Assembly: GCF_000757905.1 (NCBI RefSeq)
Contig: NZ_JRLH01000003.1
Source of the DNA: Arsenophonus nilaparvatae
GTDB lineage: Bacteria > Pseudomonadota > Gammaproteobacteria > Enterobacterales > Enterobacteriaceae
Strand: one strand, 5' to 3'
DNA length: 64,000 nucleotides
The notes under the pieces are model-generated. The model made no database searches and had not been told where the DNA came from. It saw nothing but the letters and a program-made list of their open reading frames with translations. Shown here piece after piece: positions 29,093 to 38,763 of the stretch. Within the stretch, counting starts at the first letter, position 1. Each line of letters starts with the position of its first letter. The translations under genes were made by a program, and so were the position numbers.

Positions 29093-29458
29093 GTCGTTTT
29101 CCTTATGAATTTATGATTTCTGAATATCTTATGGTAACCATAAAAAAAAGCTTCTGCCAAGATAAAAAAACAAATATATCAATATAATAAGTTTACATAC
29201 TGAGTAGTGATCAAATGATATTTGATGGAATGAAATGTTCACATCTTTGCTGATTTTATAATTTTAAAAGATTTATTTGCTGATAAAATAATAAATTGAA
29301 CGAGAAAAATAAACTGGAAATAGGATGATAATCATTATGTATTTTTCTTAAAACAGAGTGGTTATTAATAAATTTCATTAAATTTTGGGTATAAGAAGGT
29401 TTTTTTCTTTAGACTGAAAAAGTACCATAATTTTAATGTCTCATTTAGGAAAAAGGTT
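29093..29458. other. Divergent gcvR-dapA intergenic region
   Basis: 366 bp, AT-rich, with no gene recognised. It holds the promoters of gcvR and dapA and one Fur-like palindrome at 29326-29340. GGAAAAAGG just before the dapA ATG is its ribosome site. Confidence 0.5.
29326..29340. promoter_or_regulatory. Fur-box-like palindrome upstream of dapA
   Basis: TGATAATCATTATGT matches the 7-1-7 Fur consensus TGATAATNATTATCA at 13 of 15 positions. It lies about 119 bp upstream of dapA. dapA is not a classical Fur target, so this may be chance in AT-rich DNA or may drive an unseen transcript. Confidence 0.4.
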
Positions 29459-30376
29459 ATGGTTAATAATTCTATTAAATATCGGAATTTTTTGCGTGGC
29501 AGTCTTGCTGCGATTGTTACCCCAATGGATATAAAAGGGCAAATAGATAAACCCAGTCTGAAAAAACTGATTGATTATCATGTTAATAATGGCACAACTG
29601 CGATTGTATCTGTTGGTACAACTGGAGAATCAGCAACACTTGATCATAGTGAGCACTTGGATGTGGTATTGACGACATTAGAGTATGCTGATGGCAGAAT
29701 TCCGATTATTGCAGGCAGTGGCGCAAATGCTACCAAACAAGCTATTGCATTAACTAAATCTTTGGAAAAAACCGGGGTTGTTGCCTGTTTGGCGGTAACA
29801 CCATACTATAACAAACCTTCACAAGAAGGACTTTATCAGCATTTTAAAGCGATTGCCGAACAGACAGATTTACCACAAATCTTATACAATGTTCCTTCGC
29901 GCACCGGTTGTGATTTATTGCCCGAGACAGTTGCCAGATTAGCAAAGTTAGGTAATATTGTTGCCCTTAAGGAAGCTAGTGGTGATTTAAGTCGTGTGAA
30001 TCGCATTCGCAGATTAATTAATGATGAAAATTTTATTTTACTTAGCGGTGATGATGCAACTGCGTTAGAATTTATGCAATTAGGTGGGCAGGGGGTAATT
30101 TCAGTAACAGCCAATATTGCCGCCAAATTAATGGCTGAAATATGCAAATTAGCATTATCAGAAAAGTATGCCGAAGCGCATAAGTTAAATTATCGACTAA
30201 GTGAATTGCATCATCAATTATTTATTGAGCCTAATCCGATTCCAGTTAAATGGGCTTGCTATCAGTTAGGACTTATTAATTCTGATACATTGCGCTTACC
30301 GATGACACCATTAACACTGACCGGTCAGATAGCGGTACAAAAGGCGCTAAAGATCGCTGATTTACAAAAAATTTAG
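29459..30376 (+). CDS. dapA: 4-hydroxy-tetrahydrodipicolinate synthase DapA
   Basis: 305 aa, a TIM-barrel class I aldolase. Compared with E. coli DapA (292 aa) it has about 12 extra N-terminal residues before FLRGSLAAIVTPMD; only the ATG at 29459 has a good ribosome site. The catalytic Tyr is in LPQILYNVPSRTGCDLLP and the Schiff-base Lys in NIVALKEASGDLSR (about residue 173). VGTTGESATL carries the Thr pair of the proton relay. It condenses pyruvate with aspartate semialdehyde, the first step toward diaminopimelate and lysine. bamC follows 9 bp downstream, as in E. coli. Confidence 0.96.
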   Translation: MVNNSIKYRNFLRGSLAAIVTPMDIKGQIDKPSLKKLIDYHVNNGTTAIVSVGTTGESATLDHSEHLDVVLTTLEYADGRIPIIAGSGANATKQAIALTKSLEKTGVVACLAVTPYYNKPSQEGLYQHFKAIAEQTDLPQILYNVPSRTGCDLLPETVARLAKLGNIVALKEASGDLSRVNRIRRLINDENFILLSGDDATALEFMQLGGQGVISVTANIAAKLMAEICKLALSEKYAEAHKLNYRLSELHHQLFIEPNPIPVKWACYQLGLINSDTLRLPMTPLTLTGQIAVQKALKIADLQKI

Positions 30377-30385
30377 GGAAATTTA

Positions 30386-31435
30386 ATGGCAACAATATTG
30401 CACAAATCAAAGGCTATTAAGCTTGCAGGGCTGTCACTCGCTATATTTTTGGTAGCCTGCACGAGCAATCAACGTTATAAGCGTCAAGTCAGTGGTGACG
30501 AATCATATTTAAATACACCTCCGTTAAAAAATTTGACGATCCCTCAAGGTATATCGTTACCGTTACAAAACGGTGAATATGATATTCCGCCAGCTAATCA
30601 AAATGGTGCTGTAGGTAAAGCTTTAGATATTCGTCCTCCTATTCAAGCACTTTCGTTACTTACTGATACCCATACCGAAAATAGCCTAACCGCGAGTCGC
30701 TTATTTTTAGCTAATACAGCTGAAAACAGCGCTCTTTGGTCGCAAATTAACGCTATTTTGCAACAAAAAATGATTAAAGTTAGGCAAAAAAATGATCCTG
30801 ACCACTCTTTGATTACCGATTGGATTACCTGGCCGCGAGGAGATGAAGATATTGCGATACAAACCCGACAGAAAATTCAGCTGAACTCACAAAATAATCA
30901 AATAGTCATCACGGTAACTAATGAAGGTATAAAGCAGGGTGAAGATAGCATCACCGATCAGGCAGAAATACAGCGCTATAATATTTTAATGTTAAATGAG
31001 TTGATTGATTCAATAAATAAGCTGCGTAGTACCGCAACCAGTTCTGGTGCCCAAGGTCGTTATGCCATTATTGATGTGCAAACGGGTAGTGATAGCAGTG
31101 GTTTACCTCAAATAATTGTACGTGCGCCTTATGATGTTGTTTGGGATAGATTACCCTCTGTGCTTGAAAGCATTGGTATGCAAGTTGGTGACCGTAGTCG
31201 TTCGACCGGATCAATTACCCTCACTTTTAATGGTATGAGTGATAGTGATTGGCAAGCGATTGGCGTCGATAACCCAACCATGACAAAAGGGGATTATAAA
31301 TTACAAGTTGGCGATATGAATAATCGTAGTAGTCTGCAATTTATGGCGGTAAAAGGGACAACCTTAACACAAAAACAAAATGATGAAATGGTCTCGGCAT
31401 TAAAAGCGGCGTTTAGTAAAGTGAGTAGTAATTAG
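30386..31435 (+). CDS. bamC: BamC, outer-membrane assembly lipoprotein
   Basis: 349 aa (E. coli 344). The signal peptide ends in a lipobox, FLVAC, with Cys25 as the lipidation site. The unstructured N-terminal segment that contacts BamD is present (SGDESYLNTPPLKNLTIPQG), followed by two helix-grip domains; the second contains IIDVQTGSDSSGLPQIIVRA. It is a non-essential part of the BAM complex. The dapA-bamC pair is conserved from E. coli. Confidence 0.94.
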   Translation: MATILHKSKAIKLAGLSLAIFLVACTSNQRYKRQVSGDESYLNTPPLKNLTIPQGISLPLQNGEYDIPPANQNGAVGKALDIRPPIQALSLLTDTHTENSLTASRLFLANTAENSALWSQINAILQQKMIKVRQKNDPDHSLITDWITWPRGDEDIAIQTRQKIQLNSQNNQIVITVTNEGIKQGEDSITDQAEIQRYNILMLNELIDSINKLRSTATSSGAQGRYAIIDVQTGSDSSGLPQIIVRAPYDVVWDRLPSVLESIGMQVGDRSRSTGSITLTFNGMSDSDWQAIGVDNPTMTKGDYKLQVGDMNNRSSLQFMAVKGTTLTQKQNDEMVSALKAAFSKVSSN

Positions 31436-31632
31436 TTAATAAAACTGGGTTTATTACAATTAACTATAACATTGCTTATATAAATGATGGATGGTTGGTA
31501 GTGATTTATTCACTATGGATCATCTGTTTTTTTGTTTTGCTCGGTCAGTTTTTAGGCTAATTAAAATGTTTCCAGTAAAGTAATTTAATTAACATAAATA
31601 ACCGCTAATCTGTTATTCTCCTTTTCCTAACA

Positions 31633-31648
31633 AAGTAAACGTTTGCGT
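31633..31648. promoter_or_regulatory. PurR operator upstream of purC
   Basis: AAGTAAACGTTTGCGT differs from the PurR consensus ACGCAAACGTTTNCNT at two positions. It lies 64 bp upstream of the purC ATG, where a repressor site is expected. Confidence 0.85.
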
Positions 31649-31711
31649 CTTGCGTTAAAGCCATATTTAAGCGTTTTTTTATTAAAATGATCAAATTTCG
31701 GAGTAAATAAA

Positions 31712-32392
31712 ATGCAGAAAAAAGCTGAGTTGTATCGTGGAAAAGCGAAAACCGTATATTTTACGGATGATCCTAATTTATTAGTATTAGAATTCCGCAA
31801 TGATACATCGGCACTAGATGGTGAGCGTATAGAGCAGTTTGAACGTAAAGGAATGATAAATAATAAATTTAATCATTTCATTATGCAAAAACTGGAGCAA
31901 GCCGGCATTCCAACCCAAATGGAACGATTACTGTCAGATACTGAATCATTAGTAAAAAAATTAACCATGATCCCGGTTGAATGCGTTATTCGTAATCGAG
32001 CAGCTGGTTCTTTAGTTAAACGGCTTGGTATCGAAGAGGGTACGTTGCTTGAGCCACCTATCTTTGATTTGTTTTTGAAAAATGATGCGCAGCATGATCC
32101 CATGATTAATGAATCTTACTGTGAAACTTTTGGTTGGGTTAGTAGAGCGCATCTAAGCGAAATGAAACGATTAAGTTATAAAGCGAACGAAGTATTGAAT
32201 GCGCTTTTTGATAAAGCGGAGTTAATTTTGGTCGATTTTAAACTGGAGTTTGGTTTATTTAATGGTCAAGTCGTTTTGGGTGATGAATTTTCGCCAGATG
32301 GCAGTCGCTTATGGGATAAAAAAACCAAGGATAAATTAGATAAAGATCGTTTTCGCCAGAGTCTAGGAGGATTAATTGAAGCTTATGAATAG
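31712..32392 (+). CDS. purC: SAICAR synthetase PurC, ten residues short at an in-frame TAG
   Basis: 226 aa against 237 in E. coli. The catalytic core is complete: YRGKAKTVYFTDDPN (nucleotide loop), VECVIRNRAAGSLVKRLG, and LILVDFKLEFG with ILGDEFSPDGSRLWD-like metal binding. The frame ends GGLIEAYE then TAG (32390-32392). In the same frame it goes on VAKRIGVCLD then TAA (32423-32425), which aligns with VARRLGVQLD of E. coli, so 226 plus the stop position plus 10 gives exactly 237. The loss removes only the last helix, so activity is possible. It ligates aspartate to CAIR in purine synthesis and is PurR-regulated. Confidence 0.93.
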   Translation: MQKKAELYRGKAKTVYFTDDPNLLVLEFRNDTSALDGERIEQFERKGMINNKFNHFIMQKLEQAGIPTQMERLLSDTESLVKKLTMIPVECVIRNRAAGSLVKRLGIEEGTLLEPPIFDLFLKNDAQHDPMINESYCETFGWVSRAHLSEMKRLSYKANEVLNALFDKAELILVDFKLEFGLFNGQVVLGDEFSPDGSRLWDKKTKDKLDKDRFRQSLGGLIEAYE

Positions 32393-32425
32393 GTTGCTAA
32401 GCGCATAGGTGTTTGCTTAGATTAA

Positions 32426-33083
32426 AAAATTTTTTTGTTAGCAAAAGATGTTGAGTAAAGATTGGCTTAGAAAAACTTTATTTTATTGTCATTAGTTATT
32501 AATTTACTTTTATTAAAGCATATTTAAGAGCAGCTTAAATATTAATTAGCTGCTCACACGGTTTTATTAAATTAAGTCGCTGAATAGGCTATATTGTGAA
32601 TTACTATAGTGAGATTTTAATCTTATTTCATAAACATGAAATGAAAATATTCGATTAAGTTAAGTAGATGGTTGATTGTTAAACATATAGAGTAATTTTG
32701 ATATTAAATTATTAACTAAAATACTGGCAGAATTAAACGGCTATTTAGATAACTAGATAGTTAATTATGTATACAATAGTTATGAAAAAATCACTTTAAC
32801 CTATTTGGCTATGATATAGATTGGTTACAATATGATGGCCGTTACAAGAGTGATTATACAGATAATCAATAGAGTCGAAGGTATTAATATTTACTGCTTC
32901 GCTGTGACCTGCTACCGATTTTTGCTAGTTTTTTCTTATAACTATTTTTTTATTTAATCAGTAGCATTGAAATGAATTTATTAAATTTTATCACCGCTGT
33001 GAGTTAATAATTACACAAGAATGACGATGATTCGCTATAATCCCATCAAGGGCTCATTATTCATGTCATATTGGGAGATTATT
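32426..33083. other. Intergenic region purC-ypfJ, no gene seen
   Basis: 658 bp, AT-rich. No recognisable coding remnant, tRNA or strong terminator was found. The ypfJ promoter should lie in its downstream part. Confidence 0.5.
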
Positions 33084-33962
33084 ATGCGCTGGCGGGATCA
33101 TCGCAAGAGCGATAATATTGAAGACAGACGGAATCAATCGGGTAGAATGGGATCACCTTTTGGTGGCGGTGGTATGCGATTGCCGTTACGTGGGAAAAGT
33201 GGTTTATTCATTTTAGTGGTTGTTCTCATTGCTGGCTATTATGGTATCGATTTAACCAGCTTTATCACCGGCGGATCCAGCATTAACTCCTCTCACCAAG
33301 CAAATTACCAACCGATTAGTGCTAAAGATCAACAATTAGCTGATTTTACCTCAGTTATATTAGCGTCAACTGAAGACGTTTGGCAAAAAGAGTTTAGTCG
33401 CTCGGGGCGTAGTTATACTTATCCTAAATTAGTGCTTTATCGAGGTTATACTACCACGGCTTGTGGTACTGGTCAGGCAATTATGGGGCCATTTTATTGT
33501 CCTGCTGATCAAAAAGTTTATATTGATCTGTCATTTTATGAAGAGATGAAAAATAAGCTTGGGGCAGGTGGTGATTTTGCCCAAGGCTATGTTGTGGCAC
33601 ATGAAGTAGGTCATCATGTTCAACATTTATTAGGCATTGATCAGAAAGTTAGAGAGGCTCAACAAAGTATGAGTCGTACTGACGCGAATAAACTTTCGGT
33701 TAAGCTTGAATTGCAAGCTGACTGTTTTGCTGGTGTATGGGGCAATAAAATGGATGAGCAAGGTCTGCTAGAAGAAGGCGATTTACAACAAGCATTAGCA
33801 GCGGCCCAGGCAATCGGTGATGATCGTTTACAGCAACAAAGCCAAGGACGTATTGTACCCGATAGTTTTACCCATGGTACCTCTGAGCAGCGTTATACTT
33901 GGTTTAAAAAAGGCTATGATAGAGGGGATTTTAAAAGTTGTAATACTTTTGGCGCACTATAG
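33084..33962 (+). CDS. ypfJ: YpfJ, zinc-metalloprotease-like membrane protein
   Basis: 292 aa from the ATG at 33084, which has GGGAG six bases upstream and gives MRWRDHRKSDNIEDRRN, matching E. coli YpfJ (287 aa); the frame is open further upstream but without support. One TM helix (about 36-52, LFILVVVLIAGYYGIDL) is followed by a periplasmic neutral-zinc-metallopeptidase domain with VVAHEVGHHVQHLLG (HExGHH) and a downstream ELQADCFAGVWG Glu. The substrate is unknown. In E. coli it lies near purC, as here. Confidence 0.92.
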   Translation: MRWRDHRKSDNIEDRRNQSGRMGSPFGGGGMRLPLRGKSGLFILVVVLIAGYYGIDLTSFITGGSSINSSHQANYQPISAKDQQLADFTSVILASTEDVWQKEFSRSGRSYTYPKLVLYRGYTTTACGTGQAIMGPFYCPADQKVYIDLSFYEEMKNKLGAGGDFAQGYVVAHEVGHHVQHLLGIDQKVREAQQSMSRTDANKLSVKLELQADCFAGVWGNKMDEQGLLEEGDLQQALAAAQAIGDDRLQQQSQGRIVPDSFTHGTSEQRYTWFKKGYDRGDFKSCNTFGAL

Positions 33963-34086
33963 CGCGATAAAAGTTGCCTCGAGTTTGCATAATTTTAACG
34001 GCTAATAGGCTCTATTATTTATTTTGATCAGTCATGATTTATTGATAGGATAAATTAATTATATATTTTTATTGGTAAATAATTTT

Positions 34087-34539
34087 ATGGGTAATTTTGA
34101 TCCAACATTACTTATTTTATTAGTGTTGGCTGGCTTAGGAATAATTAGTCATAACATGACGGTGGCATTGGCAATGCTATTTTTGTTAATTGTTCGCATT
34201 ACGCCGCTTAATAATTTTTTCCCTTGGGTTGAAAAATATGGCTTAACCATCGGTATTTTGATTTTAACTATTGGTGTAATGGCCCCTATCGCCAGTGGCA
34301 AGATCTCGCCGCAAGATGTTATTAACTCTTTTTTTAACTGGAAATCGTTGCTGGCGATTGTGATTGGCATTTTGGTCTCTTGGCTTGGCAGTAGAGGCGT
34401 CTCTTTGATGTCTAATCAACCGTCAACAGTTGCCGGATTATTGGTTGGTACAGTGATCGGCGTTGCTGTTTTCCGTGGTGTTCCAGTTGGTCCATTAATA
34501 GCAGCAGGTCTTCTCTCGTTACTAATTGGCAAGTTTTAG
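34087..34539 (+). CDS. yeaL: YeaL-type DUF441 (UPF0756) membrane protein
   Basis: 150 aa, four TM segments. GIISHNMTVALAM, GILILTIGVMAPIASG and LLVGTVIGVAVFRGVPVGPL are near-identical to E. coli YeaL. The start at ATG 34087 is by similarity; a TTG five codons upstream is in frame but weaker. Function unknown. The stop overlaps the tmcA GTG by one base (TAGTG), so the two are translationally coupled, although in E. coli yeaL lies elsewhere. Confidence 0.88.
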   Translation: MGNFDPTLLILLVLAGLGIISHNMTVALAMLFLLIVRITPLNNFFPWVEKYGLTIGILILTIGVMAPIASGKISPQDVINSFFNWKSLLAIVIGILVSWLGSRGVSLMSNQPSTVAGLLVGTVIGVAVFRGVPVGPLIAAGLLSLLIGKF

Positions 34540-36569
34540 TGACTATTGCAAGCCTGATTAATTTACAATCTCAGTTACGCATTCATGGGCAACGCCGCTT
34601 ACTCGTGCTAAGCGGTAATAGCAACTGGATCATTGAACAGCTAATTGCACTTAGGCAGGGGATAATTGGCGATTGGCCAACCATTTCACCACATTGGCCT
34701 GATGCTATACCTCCACAAAATGCGGTGTCACTATTAGGACAAGAGTTCTTACATGGTGTTTTTGATGCCACTAAGGGTTTTCATACTGAAGCATTACTGA
34801 TGTTGGCAGGGACATTAAAAGCGGGTAGCTATCTCATTCTTTGCCTGCCTAAGTGGGGGACTTGGTCTCAACAGCCAGATCAAGATAGTCAACGCTGGAA
34901 TGAAGTGGCATCGACAATAGGAGTGCCAAATTTTGTCTGTTGGTTAAAGTATCATCTACAACATGATGCTAATGTTTTGCTGTGGTGTGAAGGTAAACCT
35001 TTTACCGCTGATAAGCTACCACAATTAACTGCCTGGTATCAGCCGAATGGACAACCAACGATTGAACAACAAAGAATTTTGCAGCGCCTGCTGGCTGGTA
35101 AGGTGGGAGTTTGGGCATTAGTTGCCCCGCGTGGCCGTGGAAAATCTGCGTTAGCAGGTATGTTAATTGAATGTTGGCAGGGGGAATGTTGGGTTTGTGC
35201 GCCGGCAAAATCAGCGTCAATGGTATTAACACACTATACCGACAAAAAAATTCGCTATTGGTCAATTGACCATTTATTGGCTGATTGTCGATTACAAAAA
35301 CCACGCAAGGTTGATTGGTTAATTATTGATGAAGCGGCGATGATCCCGATTGCGCAACTAAATCAATTAACGCACTATTTCCCACGTTTACTCTTTACTA
35401 CCACTGTTGATGGCTATGAAGGTACAGGGCGCGGATTTTTGCTAAAACTTTGTGCGCAATTAGCTCAATGTCACATTTTAACTTTAACCACTCCGATCCG
35501 CTGGGCATCAAATGATCCGTTGGAGAATTGGTTAAATAATAGCTTGTTATTAAAAGAATATTTACCAAAATCAACGACGCTAGCTAAATTAAATAACCAA
35601 CACATGGTGTTGTTACCTATATCGCAGTCTTTATTAATTGAAAAACCAAAATTATTATCAGCAATATATGGTTTACTGACTAATGCGCATTATCGTACCT
35701 CACCACTTGATTTAAGACGATTATTAGATGCGCAAGGGATGCATTTATTGGTTGCACAGCAAAAGGCAAATTTGTTAGCTGTGTTATGGTTAGTGGATGA
35801 AGGTGGATTATCTGCGTCGCTTGCCCATGAGGTATGGGCTGGACGGCGTCGACCTAGAGGTAATTTAGTTGCTCAATCTTTAGCAGCACATAGTTATTTT
35901 CCGCAAGCGGGACAAATGAATTCTCAGCGAATTAGCCGTATAACCGTTGCTGCAGCTTTTCGTCGTCAGGGTGTGGCAACAAAATTACTCAGTTTTTATA
36001 AGCAGCAGGCGATGGAAGAGGGGAAAGATTTTCTTTCTGTCAGCTTTGGCTATTGTGAGCAGTTGCAGTCATTATGGCAGCAAAATGGTTTTCATTTGGT
36101 CAGAGTTGGCAGCCGTAAAGAAGCGACCAGTGGATATTATACCGCTATGGCGGTATTGCCTTTATCAACAGCGGCTAAACAATTGGTGTCACGGGCGCAA
36201 TATTTGTTAAAGCGAGACGCTTTTTATATCAATCAGCTAACCGGTTTAGCACTAACAGCAATTAGCGATGATCAATTAAATGATGAAGATTGGCAGGTTT
36301 TGGCAGGTTTTGCTTATGGTAATAGAAGTTTTTCAGCTAGCTATCCAGCAATCCGACGGTTATTAATGCAGTCGTCACTGGTTTTAACAGCGACTAGAAT
36401 TCACTGTGAACATAATTTATCTATTGAGATATGCTGTCAGCAGTTAAAATTGACGGGTCAAAAAATGTGGTTAAAACAGGTACGCAACGATATTGCTGCG
36501 GCATTATCAGAATTGGACTGGCAGCGAGCAGAAAAACTTAAATCATGGGTTAATGCTTCTTTTGCTTAG
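34539..36569 (+). CDS. tmcA: TmcA, tRNA-Met cytidine acetyltransferase
   Basis: 676 aa (E. coli 671). It starts at a GTG overlapping the yeaL stop. The N-terminal domain is followed by a helicase-like ATPase with Walker A APRGRGKSA (196-204) and Walker B LIIDEAAMIP (about 262-271). The GNAT domain has the acetyl-CoA loop FRRQGVATKLL (about 472-482) and ends with a tRNA-binding tail. It forms N4-acetylcytidine at the wobble base of elongator tRNA-Met using ATP and acetyl-CoA. Its 3' end overlaps the convergent ypfN by 20 bp. Confidence 0.95.
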   Translation: MTIASLINLQSQLRIHGQRRLLVLSGNSNWIIEQLIALRQGIIGDWPTISPHWPDAIPPQNAVSLLGQEFLHGVFDATKGFHTEALLMLAGTLKAGSYLILCLPKWGTWSQQPDQDSQRWNEVASTIGVPNFVCWLKYHLQHDANVLLWCEGKPFTADKLPQLTAWYQPNGQPTIEQQRILQRLLAGKVGVWALVAPRGRGKSALAGMLIECWQGECWVCAPAKSASMVLTHYTDKKIRYWSIDHLLADCRLQKPRKVDWLIIDEAAMIPIAQLNQLTHYFPRLLFTTTVDGYEGTGRGFLLKLCAQLAQCHILTLTTPIRWASNDPLENWLNNSLLLKEYLPKSTTLAKLNNQHMVLLPISQSLLIEKPKLLSAIYGLLTNAHYRTSPLDLRRLLDAQGMHLLVAQQKANLLAVLWLVDEGGLSASLAHEVWAGRRRPRGNLVAQSLAAHSYFPQAGQMNSQRISRITVAAAFRRQGVATKLLSFYKQQAMEEGKDFLSVSFGYCEQLQSLWQQNGFHLVRVGSRKEATSGYYTAMAVLPLSTAAKQLVSRAQYLLKRDAFYINQLTGLALTAISDDQLNDEDWQVLAGFAYGNRSFSASYPAIRRLLMQSSLVLTATRIHCEHNLSIEICCQQLKLTGQKMWLKQVRNDIAAALSELDWQRAEKLKSWVNASFA

Positions 36570-36744
36570 GCCAGTCATCTTCATCATCCCATTTGTCGTT
36601 AAAATCACGGTGAGGAGGAAGTTTGGGTTTGTTATCTAAAAAACGTTTAGGATCGATTTTTTGCATCTGTTTGACGGCACTCCAAATGATACCAATCAGA
36701 AGCAAAATAATAATAATCCACCAGTAATCAGTTATCCAATGCAT
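36550..36744 (-). CDS. ypfN: YpfN, small UPF0370 membrane protein
   Basis: 64 aa. One N-terminal TM helix (YWWIIIILLLIGIIWSAV) is followed by a charged tail, LPPHRDFNDKWDDEDDWPK, nearly identical to E. coli YpfN (66 aa). Function unknown. It is convergent with tmcA and overlaps its last 20 bases. In E. coli ypfN is likewise close to tmcA and dapE. Confidence 0.92.
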   Translation of the reverse strand: MHWITDYWWIIIILLLIGIIWSAVKQMQKIDPKRFLDNKPKLPPHRDFNDKWDDEDDWPKQKKH

Positions 36745-36823
36745 AGCTGTTTTTCCATTAGCAAATGTAGTAAATAAAGTATACTCTTTTTTCCTTTATC
36801 GTATAACTATTATAGATTTAAGT

Positions 36824-37201
36824 ATGCGTTTACAACGAATTTTACTCATTATTGTCGGCTGGTTTAGTATTATCTTAGCGATATTGGGTATACTTTTGCC
36901 ATTATTACCCACTACCCCTTTTTTGTTATTAGCCGCCTGGTGTTTTTCTCGCTCATCACCACGTTTTCATTACTGGTTACTTCATAACTCATGGTTTGGT
37001 AAATATATTCGTCATTGGCAACAACATAAAGCGCTGCCTAAAGGGGTTAAAATTAAGATAATTGTTATTATTTTATTTAGTTTTATTTTTTCGCTTTGGT
37101 TTGTAGAAAGTTGGTGGATCAGGGGGACACTCCTCATTATCTTAGCGATATTGCTCGCTTATCTATTAAGGTTGCCACAAATCGATGGGGAAAAAAATTA
37201 A
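36824..37201 (+). CDS. ybaN: YbaN-type DUF454 inner-membrane protein
   Basis: 125 aa, the same length as E. coli YbaN. It begins with a TM hairpin and PLLPTTPFLLLAAWCFSRSS, then FHYWLLHNSWFGKYIRHWQ, the DUF454 signature, then two more TM segments. Function is not established. In E. coli ybaN is beside priC and apt, so its place next to ypfN is a rearrangement. It is divergent from ypfN. Confidence 0.88.
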   Translation: MRLQRILLIIVGWFSIILAILGILLPLLPTTPFLLLAAWCFSRSSPRFHYWLLHNSWFGKYIRHWQQHKALPKGVKIKIIVIILFSFIFSLWFVESWWIRGTLLIILAILLAYLLRLPQIDGEKN

Positions 37202-37252
37202 CCCAATTTATTATTTAGCTAATGATATAGCTAGTGAATTTAAATTTTGGGT

Positions 37253-38383
37253 TCATAATAATATTTTTTGCATAATTTCCTGATAAACGAGACTTAATTT
37301 CTGAAGATCAGCAACACTAACACATTCATCAACTTTATGAATGGTTGCATTTAAAGGGCCTAATTCAACAATTTGTGCCCCCATTTTAGCAATAAAGCGG
37401 CCATCTGATGTTCCTCCATCAGTTGATAACTGAGGTTGATAGCCGCAATATTGTTCTATCACCTGGCTGACAATATTAATTAATTTACCTTTTTCTGTTA
37501 AAAATGGATAGCCGGATAATGACCACTCAATTTTATAATCGAGTTGATATTTTTCTAGTATTGCTTCAACTTGGTGGCGAATTTGTTGCTCGGTGAGTTC
37601 GTTGCTAAAGCGAAAATTGAATTGTATGACTAACTGGCCAGGAATAATATTGTTACTACCAGTACCAGCATGTATATTGGAAATCTGCATGCTGGTGGAA
37701 GGAAAATAAGTATTGCCTGCATCCCATTTTTTATTAACTAGTTCATGTAAAAAAGCTAATGAACTATGTATTGGATTATTGGCTAAATGGGGGTAAGCAA
37801 TGTGCCCTTGCGTTCCTTCGATGGTGAGTTTGGCGGTGAGTGATCCTCGACGACCATTTTTGATAATATCACCAATTTTAAGCTGGCTAGATGGTTCACC
37901 AACTATGCAATAATCAATTCGTTCATTGCGTATCATTAATTCATCAACCACTTTTACCGTTCCGTTAGTGGCTTTAGCCTCTTCGTCAGAGGTAATTAAG
38001 AAGGCCAATCGGCCAGAATGGTTGGGAAAATCGCTAATAAATCTTTCGGCGGCAATAACCATTGCCGCAAGGGAACCTTTCATATCGGCTGCTCCTCGGC
38101 CATAGAGCAGTCCGTTATTTAATGTTGGTGTGAAGGGAGGATAACGCCAATTGTCAGTTGCACCTGGCGGAACAACATCGGTATGTCCAGCAAAAGCTAG
38201 CGTTTCACCTTGTTCGCCATGATATGCCCATAGATTGGTGGTATCGTCAAAGGGCATGACTTCAATTGAAAAACCAAGTTTTTTCAATCGATTAATTAAA
38301 ATTGTTTGACAGCCATTATCATCGGGGCTAACAGAGGGTTGTTGAATGAGTTGTTGCGCAAGCTTAAGAACAGGACAAATCAT
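37253..38383 (-). CDS. dapE: N-succinyl-diaminopimelate desuccinylase DapE
   Basis: 376 aa (E. coli 375). M20 metallopeptidase fold with zinc ligands in FAGHTDVVPPG (His about 66) and YGRGAADMKGSL (Asp about 99), the catalytic ITSDEEAKATNGT (Glu about 133), and a C-terminal GTSDGRFIA and LNATIHKVDE His. It cleaves N-succinyl-LL-diaminopimelate in lysine and cell-wall synthesis. It follows yffB by 2 bp on the same strand, as in E. coli. Confidence 0.96.
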   Translation of the reverse strand: MICPVLKLAQQLIQQPSVSPDDNGCQTILINRLKKLGFSIEVMPFDDTTNLWAYHGEQGETLAFAGHTDVVPPGATDNWRYPPFTPTLNNGLLYGRGAADMKGSLAAMVIAAERFISDFPNHSGRLAFLITSDEEAKATNGTVKVVDELMIRNERIDYCIVGEPSSQLKIGDIIKNGRRGSLTAKLTIEGTQGHIAYPHLANNPIHSSLAFLHELVNKKWDAGNTYFPSTSMQISNIHAGTGSNNIIPGQLVIQFNFRFSNELTEQQIRHQVEAILEKYQLDYKIEWSLSGYPFLTEKGKLINIVSQVIEQYCGYQPQLSTDGGTSDGRFIAKMGAQIVELGPLNATIHKVDECVSVADLQKLSLVYQEIMQKILL

Positions 38384-38385
38384 AG

Positions 38386-38763
38386 TTAGCCTCTGTGATG
38401 AATAAATTGTTGGTATTGGTCTATAGAAAAACCGAGTAGATAATGGTTACCAGTAGTTGTTAATAATGGGCGTTTAATAATTGCTGGATATTTTAACATT
38501 AACTCTTTAGCACTAGCGACATCAATAATATTCGCTTTTTGCTCATCGGACAATTTTTTCCAGGTTGTACCACGTTTATTGATCAAGGCTTCCCAGCCTA
38601 AGTATTGAATAAAAATTTCGAGTAATTCAATTGATATCCCATCCGTGCGATAATCATGGAATTGATAGATTATATGATGATTATCCAGCCACTGACGTGC
38701 CTTTTTAATAGTATCACAATTTTTTATACCATAAAGTATGTAACTTGCTGAAGTTGACATCAT
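38386..38763 (-). CDS. yffB: ArsC/Spx-family protein YffB
   Basis: 125 aa from an ATG at 38763 preceded by AAGGAAATT; the frame is open further upstream (to 38808) without homology. YGIKNCDTIKKARQWL holds the single conserved Cys, and LGWEALINKRGTTWKKL plus AIIKRPLL are family hallmarks. E. coli YffB is a glutathione-binding ArsC-like protein of unclear function. It is cotranscribed with dapE. Confidence 0.9.
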   Translation of the reverse strand: MMSTSASYILYGIKNCDTIKKARQWLDNHHIIYQFHDYRTDGISIELLEIFIQYLGWEALINKRGTTWKKLSDEQKANIIDVASAKELMLKYPAIIKRPLLTTTGNHYLLGFSIDQYQQFIHHRG

